Assembly (NCBI GenBank): GCA_002448305.1
Contig: DJWY01000021.1
Location: 133,913-154,780, forward strand
Reading direction: 5' to 3'
DNA length: 20,868 nt
Source of the DNA: Selenomonadales bacterium UBA7018
Lineage (GTDB): Bacteria; Bacillota; Negativicutes; Selenomonadales; Selenomonadaceae
Below, one piece after another: positions 1 to 7,447 of the stretch. Numbering within the stretch: position 1 is the stretch's first letter; each line of letters starts with the position of its first letter. The notes below the pieces were generated by a model. The model was given only the letters and a program-made list of their open reading frames with translations. It was not told the DNA's origin and did no database searches. The translations under genes and the position numbers were made by a program.

Positions 1-620
1 TCGCCGCCGTACCAGGTGTTCAGAATAACCTGTTCTTTATCGGTGATATTGAAAACGGTAGCCGTTTCGGAATTAAGTCCGAGTTCTTTCCAGTTGGTGA
101 CTTTTGCTTTGGAGGCGTTGAAAACGACAAAGTCCGGCTCTTGGTCGAATTCTTCTTGAGTTTTCGGGCGAATGAACATGTTGGTAACGAAATGGGCTTG
201 CCAAGCAACTTCCATTATGAAACGAATTTTCATGCGGGTATCTTTATGAGTGCCGCAGAAGCCGTCGACAACGAAAAGGCGTTTGTTAGAAAGTTCTTCA
301 ATCGCGAGTTTCTTAAGAGCTTTCCAACTCTCGACGGAGCATTTTTTATTATCGTTGGGATATTCGGGAGTCGTCCACCAAATTTCGCCGGGTGCGCCTT
401 CTTTGGTCGTGTCATCGTAGACGATAAATTTGTCCTTAGGCGAACGTCCGGTGTAAATGCCGGTCATAACATTGATTGCGCCGAGTTCCGTTTCCTGTCC
501 AACGTCAAAGCCTTCAAGACCCGGTTTAGTCTCTTCGTTGAAAAGTACTTCGTAGGTCGGGTTGTAAAGAACTTCGGTCGTGCCCGTGATACCATATTTG
601 CTTAAATCCATCATTGGCAT
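1..620 (-). CDS. pckA: Phosphoenolpyruvate carboxykinase (ATP), 5' part only
   Basis: This is the N-terminal 206 codons of ATP-dependent PEP carboxykinase; the gene runs off the left edge of the window. The enzyme interconverts oxaloacetate + ATP and PEP + CO2 in the cytosol, at the gluconeogenesis/anaplerosis branch point. Read from the sequence, the protein has the family motif YTGRSPKDKF near residues 57-66, a WW pair near 81-82, a VVDGFCG stretch, and it ends at NTWYGG, where the conserved WYGGEMKK motif of this family begins. The kinase nucleotide-binding residues lie beyond the window edge. The ATG at 620 is chosen because AGGAGG (629-634) sits 8 bases upstream; ATGs at 614 and 611 are in frame but further from it. 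Divergent from glyQ, with its own promoter. Confidence 0.95.
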   Translation of the reverse strand, partial: MPMMDLSKYGITGTTEVLYNPTYEVLFNEETKPGLEGFDVGQETELGAINVMTGIYTGRSPKDKFIVYDDTTKEGAPGEIWWTTPEYPNDNKKCSVESWKALKKLAIEELSNKRLFVVDGFCGTHKDTRMKIRFIMEVAWQAHFVTNMFIRPKTQEEFDQEPDFVVFNASKAKVTNWKELGLNSETATVFNITDKEQVILNTWYGG

Positions 621-650
621 AAAATATACCTCCTAAAATTTGCTTTGTTG

Positions 651-679
651 ATAATAAACGTTTGCGTCGTAATTGTCAA
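651..679 (-). promoter_or_regulatory. Promoter of pckA
   Basis: On the minus strand, TTGACA (679-674) and TATTAT (656-651) are separated by exactly 17 bases, a near-consensus housekeeping sigma promoter. The predicted transcription start, about 7 bases beyond the -10, leaves a short leader of roughly 25 bases containing the AGGAGG site. The -35 box lies 5 bases from the -35 box of the opposing glyQ promoter. Confidence 0.75.
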
Positions 680-684
680 ACGAA

Positions 685-713
685 TTGACATTGCAACTTT
701 CATTTGCTATAAC
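685..713 (+). promoter_or_regulatory. Promoter of glyQ-glyS-aminotransferase operon
   Basis: TTGACA (685-690), a 17-base spacer and TATAAC (708-713) form a near-consensus promoter facing glyQ. Transcription should begin near 720, about 25 bases before the TTG start. That leaves no room for a T-box leader, often found before aminoacyl-tRNA synthetase genes in Bacillota. It also rules out the longer open frame starting at 673, which would overlap the promoter. Confidence 0.75.
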
Positions 714-744
714 GGGTTTGAAATTTACTAAGGAGGTAACAAGC

Positions 745-1629
745 TTGAAGTATCAAGAAATGGTCTTTGCCCTGCAAAAGTTTTGGGCGGATAAGGGTTG
801 CATAATGGCAGAACCCTACGACGTGGAAAAAGGCGCGGGCACAATGAACCCGTTTACATTTTTAAGAGTATTGGGACCGGAGCCTTGGAACGTGGTATAC
901 ACGGAACCTTCGCGCAGACCGGCTGATGGGCGTTACGGCGACAATCCCAATCGCCTTTATCAACATCATCAACTGCAACTGATTATGAAACCGTCGCCCG
1001 ATAACATTCAGGAACTTTATCTGGAAAGTTTAGCGGCAATCGGCATTGAGGCGCAAAAGCACGACATACGCTTTGTTGAGGACAACTGGGAATCGCCAAC
1101 TTTAGGCGCGTGGGGTCTCGGCTGGGAAGTTTGGCTCGACGGCATGGAGATAACGCAGTTCACGTATTTTCAGCAAGTCGGCAGTCAAGACGTTAAGCCG
1201 GTCGCCGTTGAGATAACGTACGGGCTAGAGCGGCTCGCAATGTATATTCAGGGCGTCGAAAATGTTTATGACGTCGAATGGGCAGAGGGCGTGACTTATG
1301 GCGATATTTTTCACCAGAACGAATACGAGCAGACCAGTTACGCTTTCGACTTGAGCGACGAGAATTTATTATTTGAACTGTTCGATAAGTACGAGGCGGA
1401 AGCCGTCCGGATTATCAAGCTGGGCTACGTGCACCCCGCCTACGACTATGTTTTAAAATGTTCGCACACATTCAATTTGCTTGATGCACGCGGCGCAATC
1501 AGCGTAAGTGAGCGCACAGCGTTTATCGGGCGCGTAAGAAAATTGGCTCGCATGTGCGCCGAAGTTTATCTTAAACAGCGCGAAGAACTCGGCTATCCCT
1601 TGCTGAAAAAATCGGAGGTGAGCGCGTAA
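745..1629 (+). CDS. glyQ: Glycine--tRNA ligase alpha subunit
   Basis: This is the 294-residue alpha chain of the bacterial heterotetrameric (alpha2beta2) glycyl-tRNA synthetase. It carries the class II catalytic core that activates glycine and charges tRNA-Gly. The start region (YQEMVFALQKFWADKGC) and the motifs AGTMNPFTFLRVLGPEPW and VYTEPSRRPADGRYG, followed by EVWLDGMEITQFTYFQQVG, are diagnostic of GlyQ. The length matches the usual 290-305 residues. The open frame extends upstream to 673, but the start is placed at TTG 745: AGGAGG lies just upstream and alignment with known GlyQ begins there. It overlaps glyS by one base (TAATG), so translation is probably coupled and subunit supply balanced. 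Confidence 0.97.
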   Translation: MKYQEMVFALQKFWADKGCIMAEPYDVEKGAGTMNPFTFLRVLGPEPWNVVYTEPSRRPADGRYGDNPNRLYQHHQLQLIMKPSPDNIQELYLESLAAIGIEAQKHDIRFVEDNWESPTLGAWGLGWEVWLDGMEITQFTYFQQVGSQDVKPVAVEITYGLERLAMYIQGVENVYDVEWAEGVTYGDIFHQNEYEQTSYAFDLSDENLLFELFDKYEAEAVRIIKLGYVHPAYDYVLKCSHTFNLLDARGAISVSERTAFIGRVRKLARMCAEVYLKQREELGYPLLKKSEVSA

Positions 1630-3677
1630 TGGATAAGAAAATTTTGCTTTTAGAAATTGGCACAGAAGAAATCCCCGCGCACGCTATGCCCGCCATTTTG
1701 AATCAGCTTAAGGAACTTGTGCAGAAAAATTTGACAGAGGCGCGGATTGATTTTGGCGAAGTTCAGACACTCGGCACGCCGCGCAGATTGGCTCTGCTTG
1801 TCAGCGACGTTGCCCCGAATCAAGCCGACGTTGAGGAAGAAAAGCGCGGAGCCTCTGCTAAGATTGCTTTCGACGCGGACGGCAAGCCCACTAAAGCGGC
1901 GATTGGCTTTGCTAAGAAAAATAAAATTCGCCCCGAAGATTTAATCGTTCGCGACGGATATATTTACGCGGTGATTCGTGAGCAGGGCAAAAGTTCCGCC
2001 GAAATTTTCAAGACGCTCCTTCCGAAAATCATTTGCGATTTGAACTTCCCCAATAATATGCGCTGGGGCAATCTGGACTTTAAATTTATTCGCCCGTTGC
2101 GTTGGATTGTCGCGCTTTTCGGCGAAGAAATTATTCCGTTTGAAGTCGCTAACGTCCAAAGCGGCAGAACTTCTCGCGGACATAGATTTTTAAGCATGGG
2201 CAATTTCGACATTAAATCTGCCGGCGATTACGTTAAAGCCTGCGCGGAAAATTTCGTTATCGTCGACCAAATGCAACGGCGCGAAATGATTGCCGCGCAG
2301 ATTAATGAAGTCGCAAAGTCAAAAGGCGGCGTCGCCGAAATTACCGACGACCTTTTAGAAGAAGTTCTTTATCTCGTCGAATATCCTACGGCACTTGCTG
2401 GAGAGTTTGAAACGAAATATTTGCAACTGCCCGCCGAAGCTGTGATAACTCCAATGCGCGACCACCAACGCTATTTCCCCGTAAAAAATTCCGACGGTGA
2501 ATTGATGCCGCTGTTTATTACAATTCGCAATGGCGGCAAGGATTATCTTGACATTGTACAGCACGGCAACGAACGAGTTTTGAAAGCTCGCCTTGAGGAC
2601 GCGCAATTTTTCTTCAACGAGGACAGGAAAAAATCTTTGGCGGCTCATCGCGATAAATTAAAAACTGTCGTCTTTCAAGAGGGGCTAGGCTCTGTTTACG
2701 AAAAGACCGAACGCCTTGTTAAGCTCGTCGAAAAAATTGCTGAAGTGCTCGGCGTCGACGCAACCAACGCAATTCGGGCGGCGCAACTCTCCAAAGCCGA
2801 TTTAGTTACGGGCATGGTCACGGAATTTACCGAACTTCAAGGCGTTATGGGACGCGAATACGCTAAACTTGACGGCGAAGTTGACGAAGTCTGCGCGGCG
2901 ATTGATGAACATTACATGCCGCGATTCGCTGGAGACGCTCAGCCCAAAACGACTGCCGGAAAAATTTTAAGCCTTGCTGATAAAATTGATAACATTGTCG
3001 CGACGTTCAGCCGCAATCTAATTCCGACTGGTTCGCAAGACCCCTTCGCCCTGCGCCGTCAAGCTTTGGGCATTGTCAATCTTTTAACGGGTGCGCGTTG
3101 GTCGCTTTCAATCAGCGAGATTGTTGAATTGGCTATGGACTTGCTGAAAATTACGGACGAAGTTGGACGCGAAAAAATTCAGCAGGAAGTCGCCGACTTT
3201 ATGCGTCTGCGCGTCAAAAATGTTTTGAGCAACTCGACGCGCTACGACATTATTGACGCCGTGATTGATAATGTTGATGACGTGTTTGAAGTCACGCTTA
3301 AAGCGGCGGCTGTCGAACAATTCATTGCAATGCCCGATTCAACGAAAAATATTCAATCGTTCGTGCGCGTCAGCAATCTTGCTAAAAAAGCTGAATCAAA
3401 CGAAATGGACGCCGAACTTTACACGCTCGACGCCGAAAAAGTTTTGTACAAAGCATTTGAAGCAATAAAGGTTGTAGCGGGCGAACTTATCGATAAAAAA
3501 GATTATCTCGGCGCACTTGACGCACTGAAGAAAATTTCCACGCCGATTGATTCTTTCTTCGATTCGGTAATGGTTATGGACGAAGACTTGACGCTTAGAA
3601 AAAATAGACTCGCGCTGTTGAAGTCGATAGACGAACTGATTGCCAAAATCGCTGACTTCGGCAAAATCGTAATGTAA
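1629..3677 (+). CDS. glyS: Glycine--tRNA ligase beta subunit
   Basis: This 682-residue protein is the beta chain of alpha2beta2 glycyl-tRNA synthetase, which binds tRNA-Gly and is needed for charging by GlyQ. The N-terminus (LLLEIGTEEIPAHAMP) and the motifs LGTPRRLALLV, NNMRWG near residue 143, FIRPLRWIVALFG and TPMRDHQRYFPV are typical of GlyS. The segment KIDNIVATFSRNLIPTGSQDPFALRRQALGI precedes a helical C-terminal region of the DALR-type anticodon-binding class. Length is normal (about 690). A GGAGGTG site lies inside the end of glyQ. It is the middle gene of a three-gene operon; the aminotransferase start follows 21 bases after its stop. Confidence 0.97.
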   Translation: MDKKILLLEIGTEEIPAHAMPAILNQLKELVQKNLTEARIDFGEVQTLGTPRRLALLVSDVAPNQADVEEEKRGASAKIAFDADGKPTKAAIGFAKKNKIRPEDLIVRDGYIYAVIREQGKSSAEIFKTLLPKIICDLNFPNNMRWGNLDFKFIRPLRWIVALFGEEIIPFEVANVQSGRTSRGHRFLSMGNFDIKSAGDYVKACAENFVIVDQMQRREMIAAQINEVAKSKGGVAEITDDLLEEVLYLVEYPTALAGEFETKYLQLPAEAVITPMRDHQRYFPVKNSDGELMPLFITIRNGGKDYLDIVQHGNERVLKARLEDAQFFFNEDRKKSLAAHRDKLKTVVFQEGLGSVYEKTERLVKLVEKIAEVLGVDATNAIRAAQLSKADLVTGMVTEFTELQGVMGREYAKLDGEVDEVCAAIDEHYMPRFAGDAQPKTTAGKILSLADKIDNIVATFSRNLIPTGSQDPFALRRQALGIVNLLTGARWSLSISEIVELAMDLLKITDEVGREKIQQEVADFMRLRVKNVLSNSTRYDIIDAVIDNVDDVFEVTLKAAAVEQFIAMPDSTKNIQSFVRVSNLAKKAESNEMDAELYTLDAEKVLYKAFEAIKVVAGELIDKKDYLGALDALKKISTPIDSFFDSVMVMDEDLTLRKNRLALLKSIDELIAKIADFGKIVM

Positions 3678-3698
3678 ATGCCTATGGGAGATGATAAA

Positions 3699-4862
3699 TT
3701 GAAATTCGCAAGGCGCATGAATAATTTCGGCGAAGGAGTATTCGCACGGCTAGCCGCAATGAAGCAAGAAAAAATTTCGTCCGGCGCAAAAGTCATAGAT
3801 TTATCAATCGGCGCACCAAATATCCCACCGCCCGCGCACGTCATGAAAGTTCTATCAGAAGAAGCTCTCAAGCCCGAAAATTACGTTTACGCCATAACCG
3901 ATAAGCGCGAACTTTTAAACGAAGTCGCCGAATGGTATCGCCGCCGCTACGGAGTTGAAATAGACCCTGCGTCGGAAGTTTGTTCGCTGTGGGGTTCGCA
4001 GGAAGGACTTTCGCACATTGCGTTGACGCTGATTGATGACGGCGATTTAACATTAGTGCCCGACCCGTGCTACCCAATTTTTGCGGACGGTGCAAAACTC
4101 GCCGGCTCAGAAATTTTCTACATGCCGCAACTTAAAGAGCACGATTACATTATCCAGCTTGAAAAAATTCCTAGAGACATCGCCGAACGCGCAAAATTTA
4201 TGGTTGTGTCGTATCCGAATAACCCGACGACAGCTATTGCACCCGCCGATTTTTACGAACGGCTAATTCACTTCGCCAAAAAGTATAATATCATCGTACT
4301 GCACGACAACGCCTATAGCGAGCTGATTTTTGACGGCTCGAAAGGTTTTAGCTTCTTGAGTTTCAAGGGCGCGAAAGATATTGGCGTAGAATTTAACTCG
4401 CTGTCGAAAACATACGGTATTGCCGGAGCGCGAGTCGGTTTTTGCTTAGGCAATCGGGAAATTGTCCGCCACGTCAAGCTTTTAAAAAGCAATATCGATT
4501 ACGGATTATTTCTTCCGATACAAAAGGCGGCAATCGCGGCGTTGCGCAGTCAGCAAGAAGTTATCGACCAGACACGGGCGGCTTATATCGAACGAATTGA
4601 CGCGCTGATTGACGGACTAAACGCAGTTGGCTGGAAAATCGACAAGCCAAAAGCTACCATGTTCGTATGGGCAACAGTCCCAGAAAAATTCGGCACGTCA
4701 GAAGAATTCGTTAAAATCTTGCTTGAAAAAGCTAATGTCATGGTTACGCCTGGTTCAGCATTTGGACCAAGCGGCGAAGGCTTCGTAAGAATGGCTCTGG
4801 TGCAAACCGCCTACACCATGAAACAAGTTGCCGCGCAGATAAAATCTTCCATTGAATTATAA
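3699..4862 (+). CDS. PLP-dependent class I/II aminotransferase, LL-diaminopimelate aminotransferase-like
   Basis: This 387-residue fold-type I aminotransferase shows all the expected landmarks: LSIGAPNIPPP near the N-terminus, YAITDKRELLNEVAEWY, VSYPNNPT, HDNAYSELIFDG, and the PLP-binding lysine in SLSKTYGIAGARVGF (K237). The C-terminal arginine region is GSAFGPSGEGFVRMAL. The overall pattern is closest to the DapL/aspartate aminotransferase-like group, which would give a role in lysine and peptidoglycan precursor synthesis or in Ala/Asp metabolism; substrate cannot be assigned from sequence alone. An in-frame ATG lies at 3678, but the TTG at 3699 is preferred because GGGAG (3686-3690) is 8 bases upstream and no Shine-Dalgarno precedes the ATGs. 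It is the last gene of the glyQ-glyS operon. Confidence 0.88.
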   Translation: MKFARRMNNFGEGVFARLAAMKQEKISSGAKVIDLSIGAPNIPPPAHVMKVLSEEALKPENYVYAITDKRELLNEVAEWYRRRYGVEIDPASEVCSLWGSQEGLSHIALTLIDDGDLTLVPDPCYPIFADGAKLAGSEIFYMPQLKEHDYIIQLEKIPRDIAERAKFMVVSYPNNPTTAIAPADFYERLIHFAKKYNIIVLHDNAYSELIFDGSKGFSFLSFKGAKDIGVEFNSLSKTYGIAGARVGFCLGNREIVRHVKLLKSNIDYGLFLPIQKAAIAALRSQQEVIDQTRAAYIERIDALIDGLNAVGWKIDKPKATMFVWATVPEKFGTSEEFVKILLEKANVMVTPGSAFGPSGEGFVRMALVQTAYTMKQVAAQIKSSIEL

Positions 4863-4869
4863 AAAAATT

Positions 4870-4903
4870 AGCGACCCGCTCGCCTTGAGTGAGTCGCTTT
4901 TTT
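4870..4903. terminator. Bidirectional rho-independent terminator
   Basis: Arms 4870-4881 and 4887-4898 form a 12-bp stem with one C-A mismatch and one G-U pair, around a 5-base loop. A T-run follows on the plus strand and an A-run precedes (T-run on the minus strand). It separates the convergent aminotransferase operon and the surface-polymer operon and can stop both. Confidence 0.85.
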
Positions 4904-4916
4904 CGTGCGCAAAATT

Positions 4917-7436
4917 TTATTTAAATTCGTCTGCAATGCTCTTGTAAATAAAATTGCTCGCCAACATGCCGTTCGCCTTCGGGTAGTTCAAATACTTATC
5001 GAAAACTTTCTTGCGCTCGGCGGCTTTATCGTCCTTGCCTTCAATAAAAATTCTTTGCACAAGTGCGGCAATCCCATTGAAATCTTTTCCGTCAACAAGA
5101 TAAGACGCACTCAAAATTTCATCGCCAAGCTTATTGTGATTTTGCTCCGGACGTGTCAAATAAATCATCGGTTTATCCATATATTGATATTCAGCAGAAA
5201 AAGAGCCGCAATCATGAATCAGCCCGTCGGACGTCGCAAAAATATCTTGATAATAACCGCCGGTGTAAACCATAGCATTAGGCAATTCGTCCCACATCTG
5301 AAGATATTTCTGGAAAACCGCCGCCGAAGGAAAAACTTTTTCGCGAACAGCCGTATAGAGTAGCCAAGGATGAGGCTTGAAAATCCACGAGATAGACGGA
5401 TTAGCTTTGGCGATTTCGTACATAACTTTCCAATTCCATTGGAAAGTTGCATACCTGATAGAAGTATCGCCCTTTATGGAATGGTGCGGAGCCCAAATAA
5501 TTTTCTTCGCGTCGGGACGAGTCATCTTCCAATCAAAATGAAATTTCGTATCGGGCTTGAAGAAAATATCCATGCGCGGATACCCGCTATACAGTCCACG
5601 CGGCATGCCGATAATGCATTTCTCCTTGTAAATGTCGAAAGTCACAGCCGAAGAAAAGAAAACTTTCCAGAGAATAAGAAAAAGTTCACCGCTGTAAAAT
5701 CTCTTGATATGGTAAGAAGTGTCGAAGGCGTAAGGAATATGAGTTGCGAGAGTTTTAGCCGTTACGTTATTCAGATTAAAACAAACAGGGAATCGCCCAA
5801 GATAAGGCGAAAGATATATAAGAACGTCTTGAACGGGAACTTCAGCCTTTTTATTTGTTATAGGAACAACGTTTATCCCGTGCGATTTTAATTGCTCAAC
5901 GCCGCGCTTAAAATCTGCCTTGATAACGTCGTTAGCCGGCTTGTTGAAGTCCAAACAAAGAAAAACCGTCGTCTCGAAACGGTCATCATTAGCGAAAAGG
6001 TCGTATAAATCTTTCCCGCACCAATGAGCCGCCTCAACCATAGCAAACCCAATCTTAATTTTCTTTTTAGCGCGGATTCTCTGCGCGGAAGCTTTAAAAA
6101 TTCGCTCCATTAGCGCGTTGTAATCATCTTTATTGGCAGTCCACGCCAAAGTTTTAAAGTAATAGTAACTCATATTACAGAAATTTTCAGCGGGAATAAT
6201 ATCGCTCAAATTGAGTTTCATAGAAATAACGGAATTGATAAACAAAGTCCCCCGCAAATTTAAATGTAGCATATCATAAAAACAGTTGTAATCGAGATGG
6301 TCAAACCAATCAATGCAAAGGAAATTATGACTCTCTCCAAGTTGCTGAATTATCTTGCGGAAGTTCTTTAGAGTTTCGCTAGGATAATGTTTCCTGACGG
6401 CGGGAGATAAAGGAATAACTACGCCGATAGGCTTCGCGCCGTTATCGCGACAAAGTTCAATGTAATCCTTAAGAATTTGGATATTCTTCTGCACAAAATT
6501 TTCGTCGTCATTCCAATTAATATTTGCCTTAATGGAAAAATCACGGTCGAGCCCTTCAAGACAACGCTCAATATAGTCCTTTAGAATTTTAGTGTCATTT
6601 TGTCCAGAATCAGACGGAATATAATCCTTCCAATCAACAACAGCCTTGACAGAAAACTCGCGACCAATAGAAGATTTTATCGCGTCGAAATTTAAATCCG
6701 CCTGTTCAGGAGTTGTAGCAAAAACATTTTTGAATTCGTCACTGGTTAAATCTTTCAAAAGCTTATCGTGCCTGTTTTCCGATTCAAAGTTCAAGGCCGT
6801 TGCGTATTGGAAATTTTTAGCGCAGTGCTGAAAATCTTTCGCGTTATCGTAGCGAAAAGAATCCGGCTCAAGCCCAATTAATACAAATTTAATCGAACCC
6901 GGCGCGACGTGCTCGAAAACATGCTTGGCAGTCAGATAACTTTGCTGCAAGTCTTGATAAGAATCGGCAAGATTGACGCCGCCTTTAGCATTTTCTGCAA
7001 ATACAGGCGGAATAAATTTAAAATTCACGCCGTCGCGAGTAAATTCATTTCCAGTCACGAAAAAATCTGCGCCGTTCTCTTCAACATGACGTAAATTCGC
7101 AAGCCACGTCGGATTAATTTGCTCGGTCATTTCAAAGTTGACAATATTGCTTTCCGATACACCATGCGTCCGCAGAAATTTTTTCATCTTGAGAATATCG
7201 CCAATGCCATTTTCGTAGCCGATAATCAGCCAAACAAAATTTTTGTACTCTCTCACAGTCTTAATCGCATCAGAAAAGGAACTAATCGGGAATTTTCTTT
7301 CGTCGACTTGAAAAGTTTTCTCGCCGCTGTCCATGATTATGGCCGCTAAATTCGCTCTGTCGAAATTTAAATTCCGTATCGCTTGCTCCAAAAAATTCTT
7401 GTTCAAAACAACAAGCACAACATTGATTTTTTCCAA
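4917..7436 (-). CDS. Multidomain surface-polymer protein: SGNH-like domain plus TagF-like (CDP-glycerol) glycerophosphotransferase domain
   Basis: This is an 839-residue protein with no signal peptide or clear membrane span, so probably cytoplasmic. Three parts can be seen. Residues 1-105 alternate strands and helices like a nucleotide-binding fold (FVWLIIGYENGIGD). Residues about 110-410 resemble an SGNH-hydrolase-like domain, ending in FYDMLHLNLRG, where D388 and H391 fit the block V Asp/His. Residues about 460-835 resemble the TagF/CDP-glycerol glycerophosphotransferase GT-B fold (KIIWAPHHSI, WIFKPHPW, LIHDCGSFSAEYQYMDKP). The usual N-terminal GDS-type serine motif is not obvious (TGNEFTRDG), so hydrolase activity is uncertain. 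A tandem duplication occupies residues 259-329. The start is TTG with AGGAGG 7 bases upstream, overlapping the stop of the preceding gene 11 bases away; the two are cotranscribed. Function in glycan or teichoic-like polymer assembly is inferred. Confidence 0.75.
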   Translation of the reverse strand: MEKINVVLVVLNKNFLEQAIRNLNFDRANLAAIIMDSGEKTFQVDERKFPISSFSDAIKTVREYKNFVWLIIGYENGIGDILKMKKFLRTHGVSESNIVNFEMTEQINPTWLANLRHVEENGADFFVTGNEFTRDGVNFKFIPPVFAENAKGGVNLADSYQDLQQSYLTAKHVFEHVAPGSIKFVLIGLEPDSFRYDNAKDFQHCAKNFQYATALNFESENRHDKLLKDLTSDEFKNVFATTPEQADLNFDAIKSSIGREFSVKAVVDWKDYIPSDSGQNDTKILKDYIERCLEGLDRDFSIKANINWNDDENFVQKNIQILKDYIELCRDNGAKPIGVVIPLSPAVRKHYPSETLKNFRKIIQQLGESHNFLCIDWFDHLDYNCFYDMLHLNLRGTLFINSVISMKLNLSDIIPAENFCNMSYYYFKTLAWTANKDDYNALMERIFKASAQRIRAKKKIKIGFAMVEAAHWCGKDLYDLFANDDRFETTVFLCLDFNKPANDVIKADFKRGVEQLKSHGINVVPITNKKAEVPVQDVLIYLSPYLGRFPVCFNLNNVTAKTLATHIPYAFDTSYHIKRFYSGELFLILWKVFFSSAVTFDIYKEKCIIGMPRGLYSGYPRMDIFFKPDTKFHFDWKMTRPDAKKIIWAPHHSIKGDTSIRYATFQWNWKVMYEIAKANPSISWIFKPHPWLLYTAVREKVFPSAAVFQKYLQMWDELPNAMVYTGGYYQDIFATSDGLIHDCGSFSAEYQYMDKPMIYLTRPEQNHNKLGDEILSASYLVDGKDFNGIAALVQRIFIEGKDDKAAERKKVFDKYLNYPKANGMLASNFIYKSIADEFK

Positions 7437-7447
7437 CTTACAACCTC

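Noticed and set aside
621..744. T-box riboswitch before glyQS
   Set aside because: The promoter leaves only about 25 leader bases, far too short for a T-box with specifier and antiterminator stems.
4905..5891. Long plus-strand open frames antisense to the 839-residue gene
   Set aside because: They have no family-like motifs or ribosome-binding sites and mirror a coding frame with clear TagF-like motifs on the other strand.
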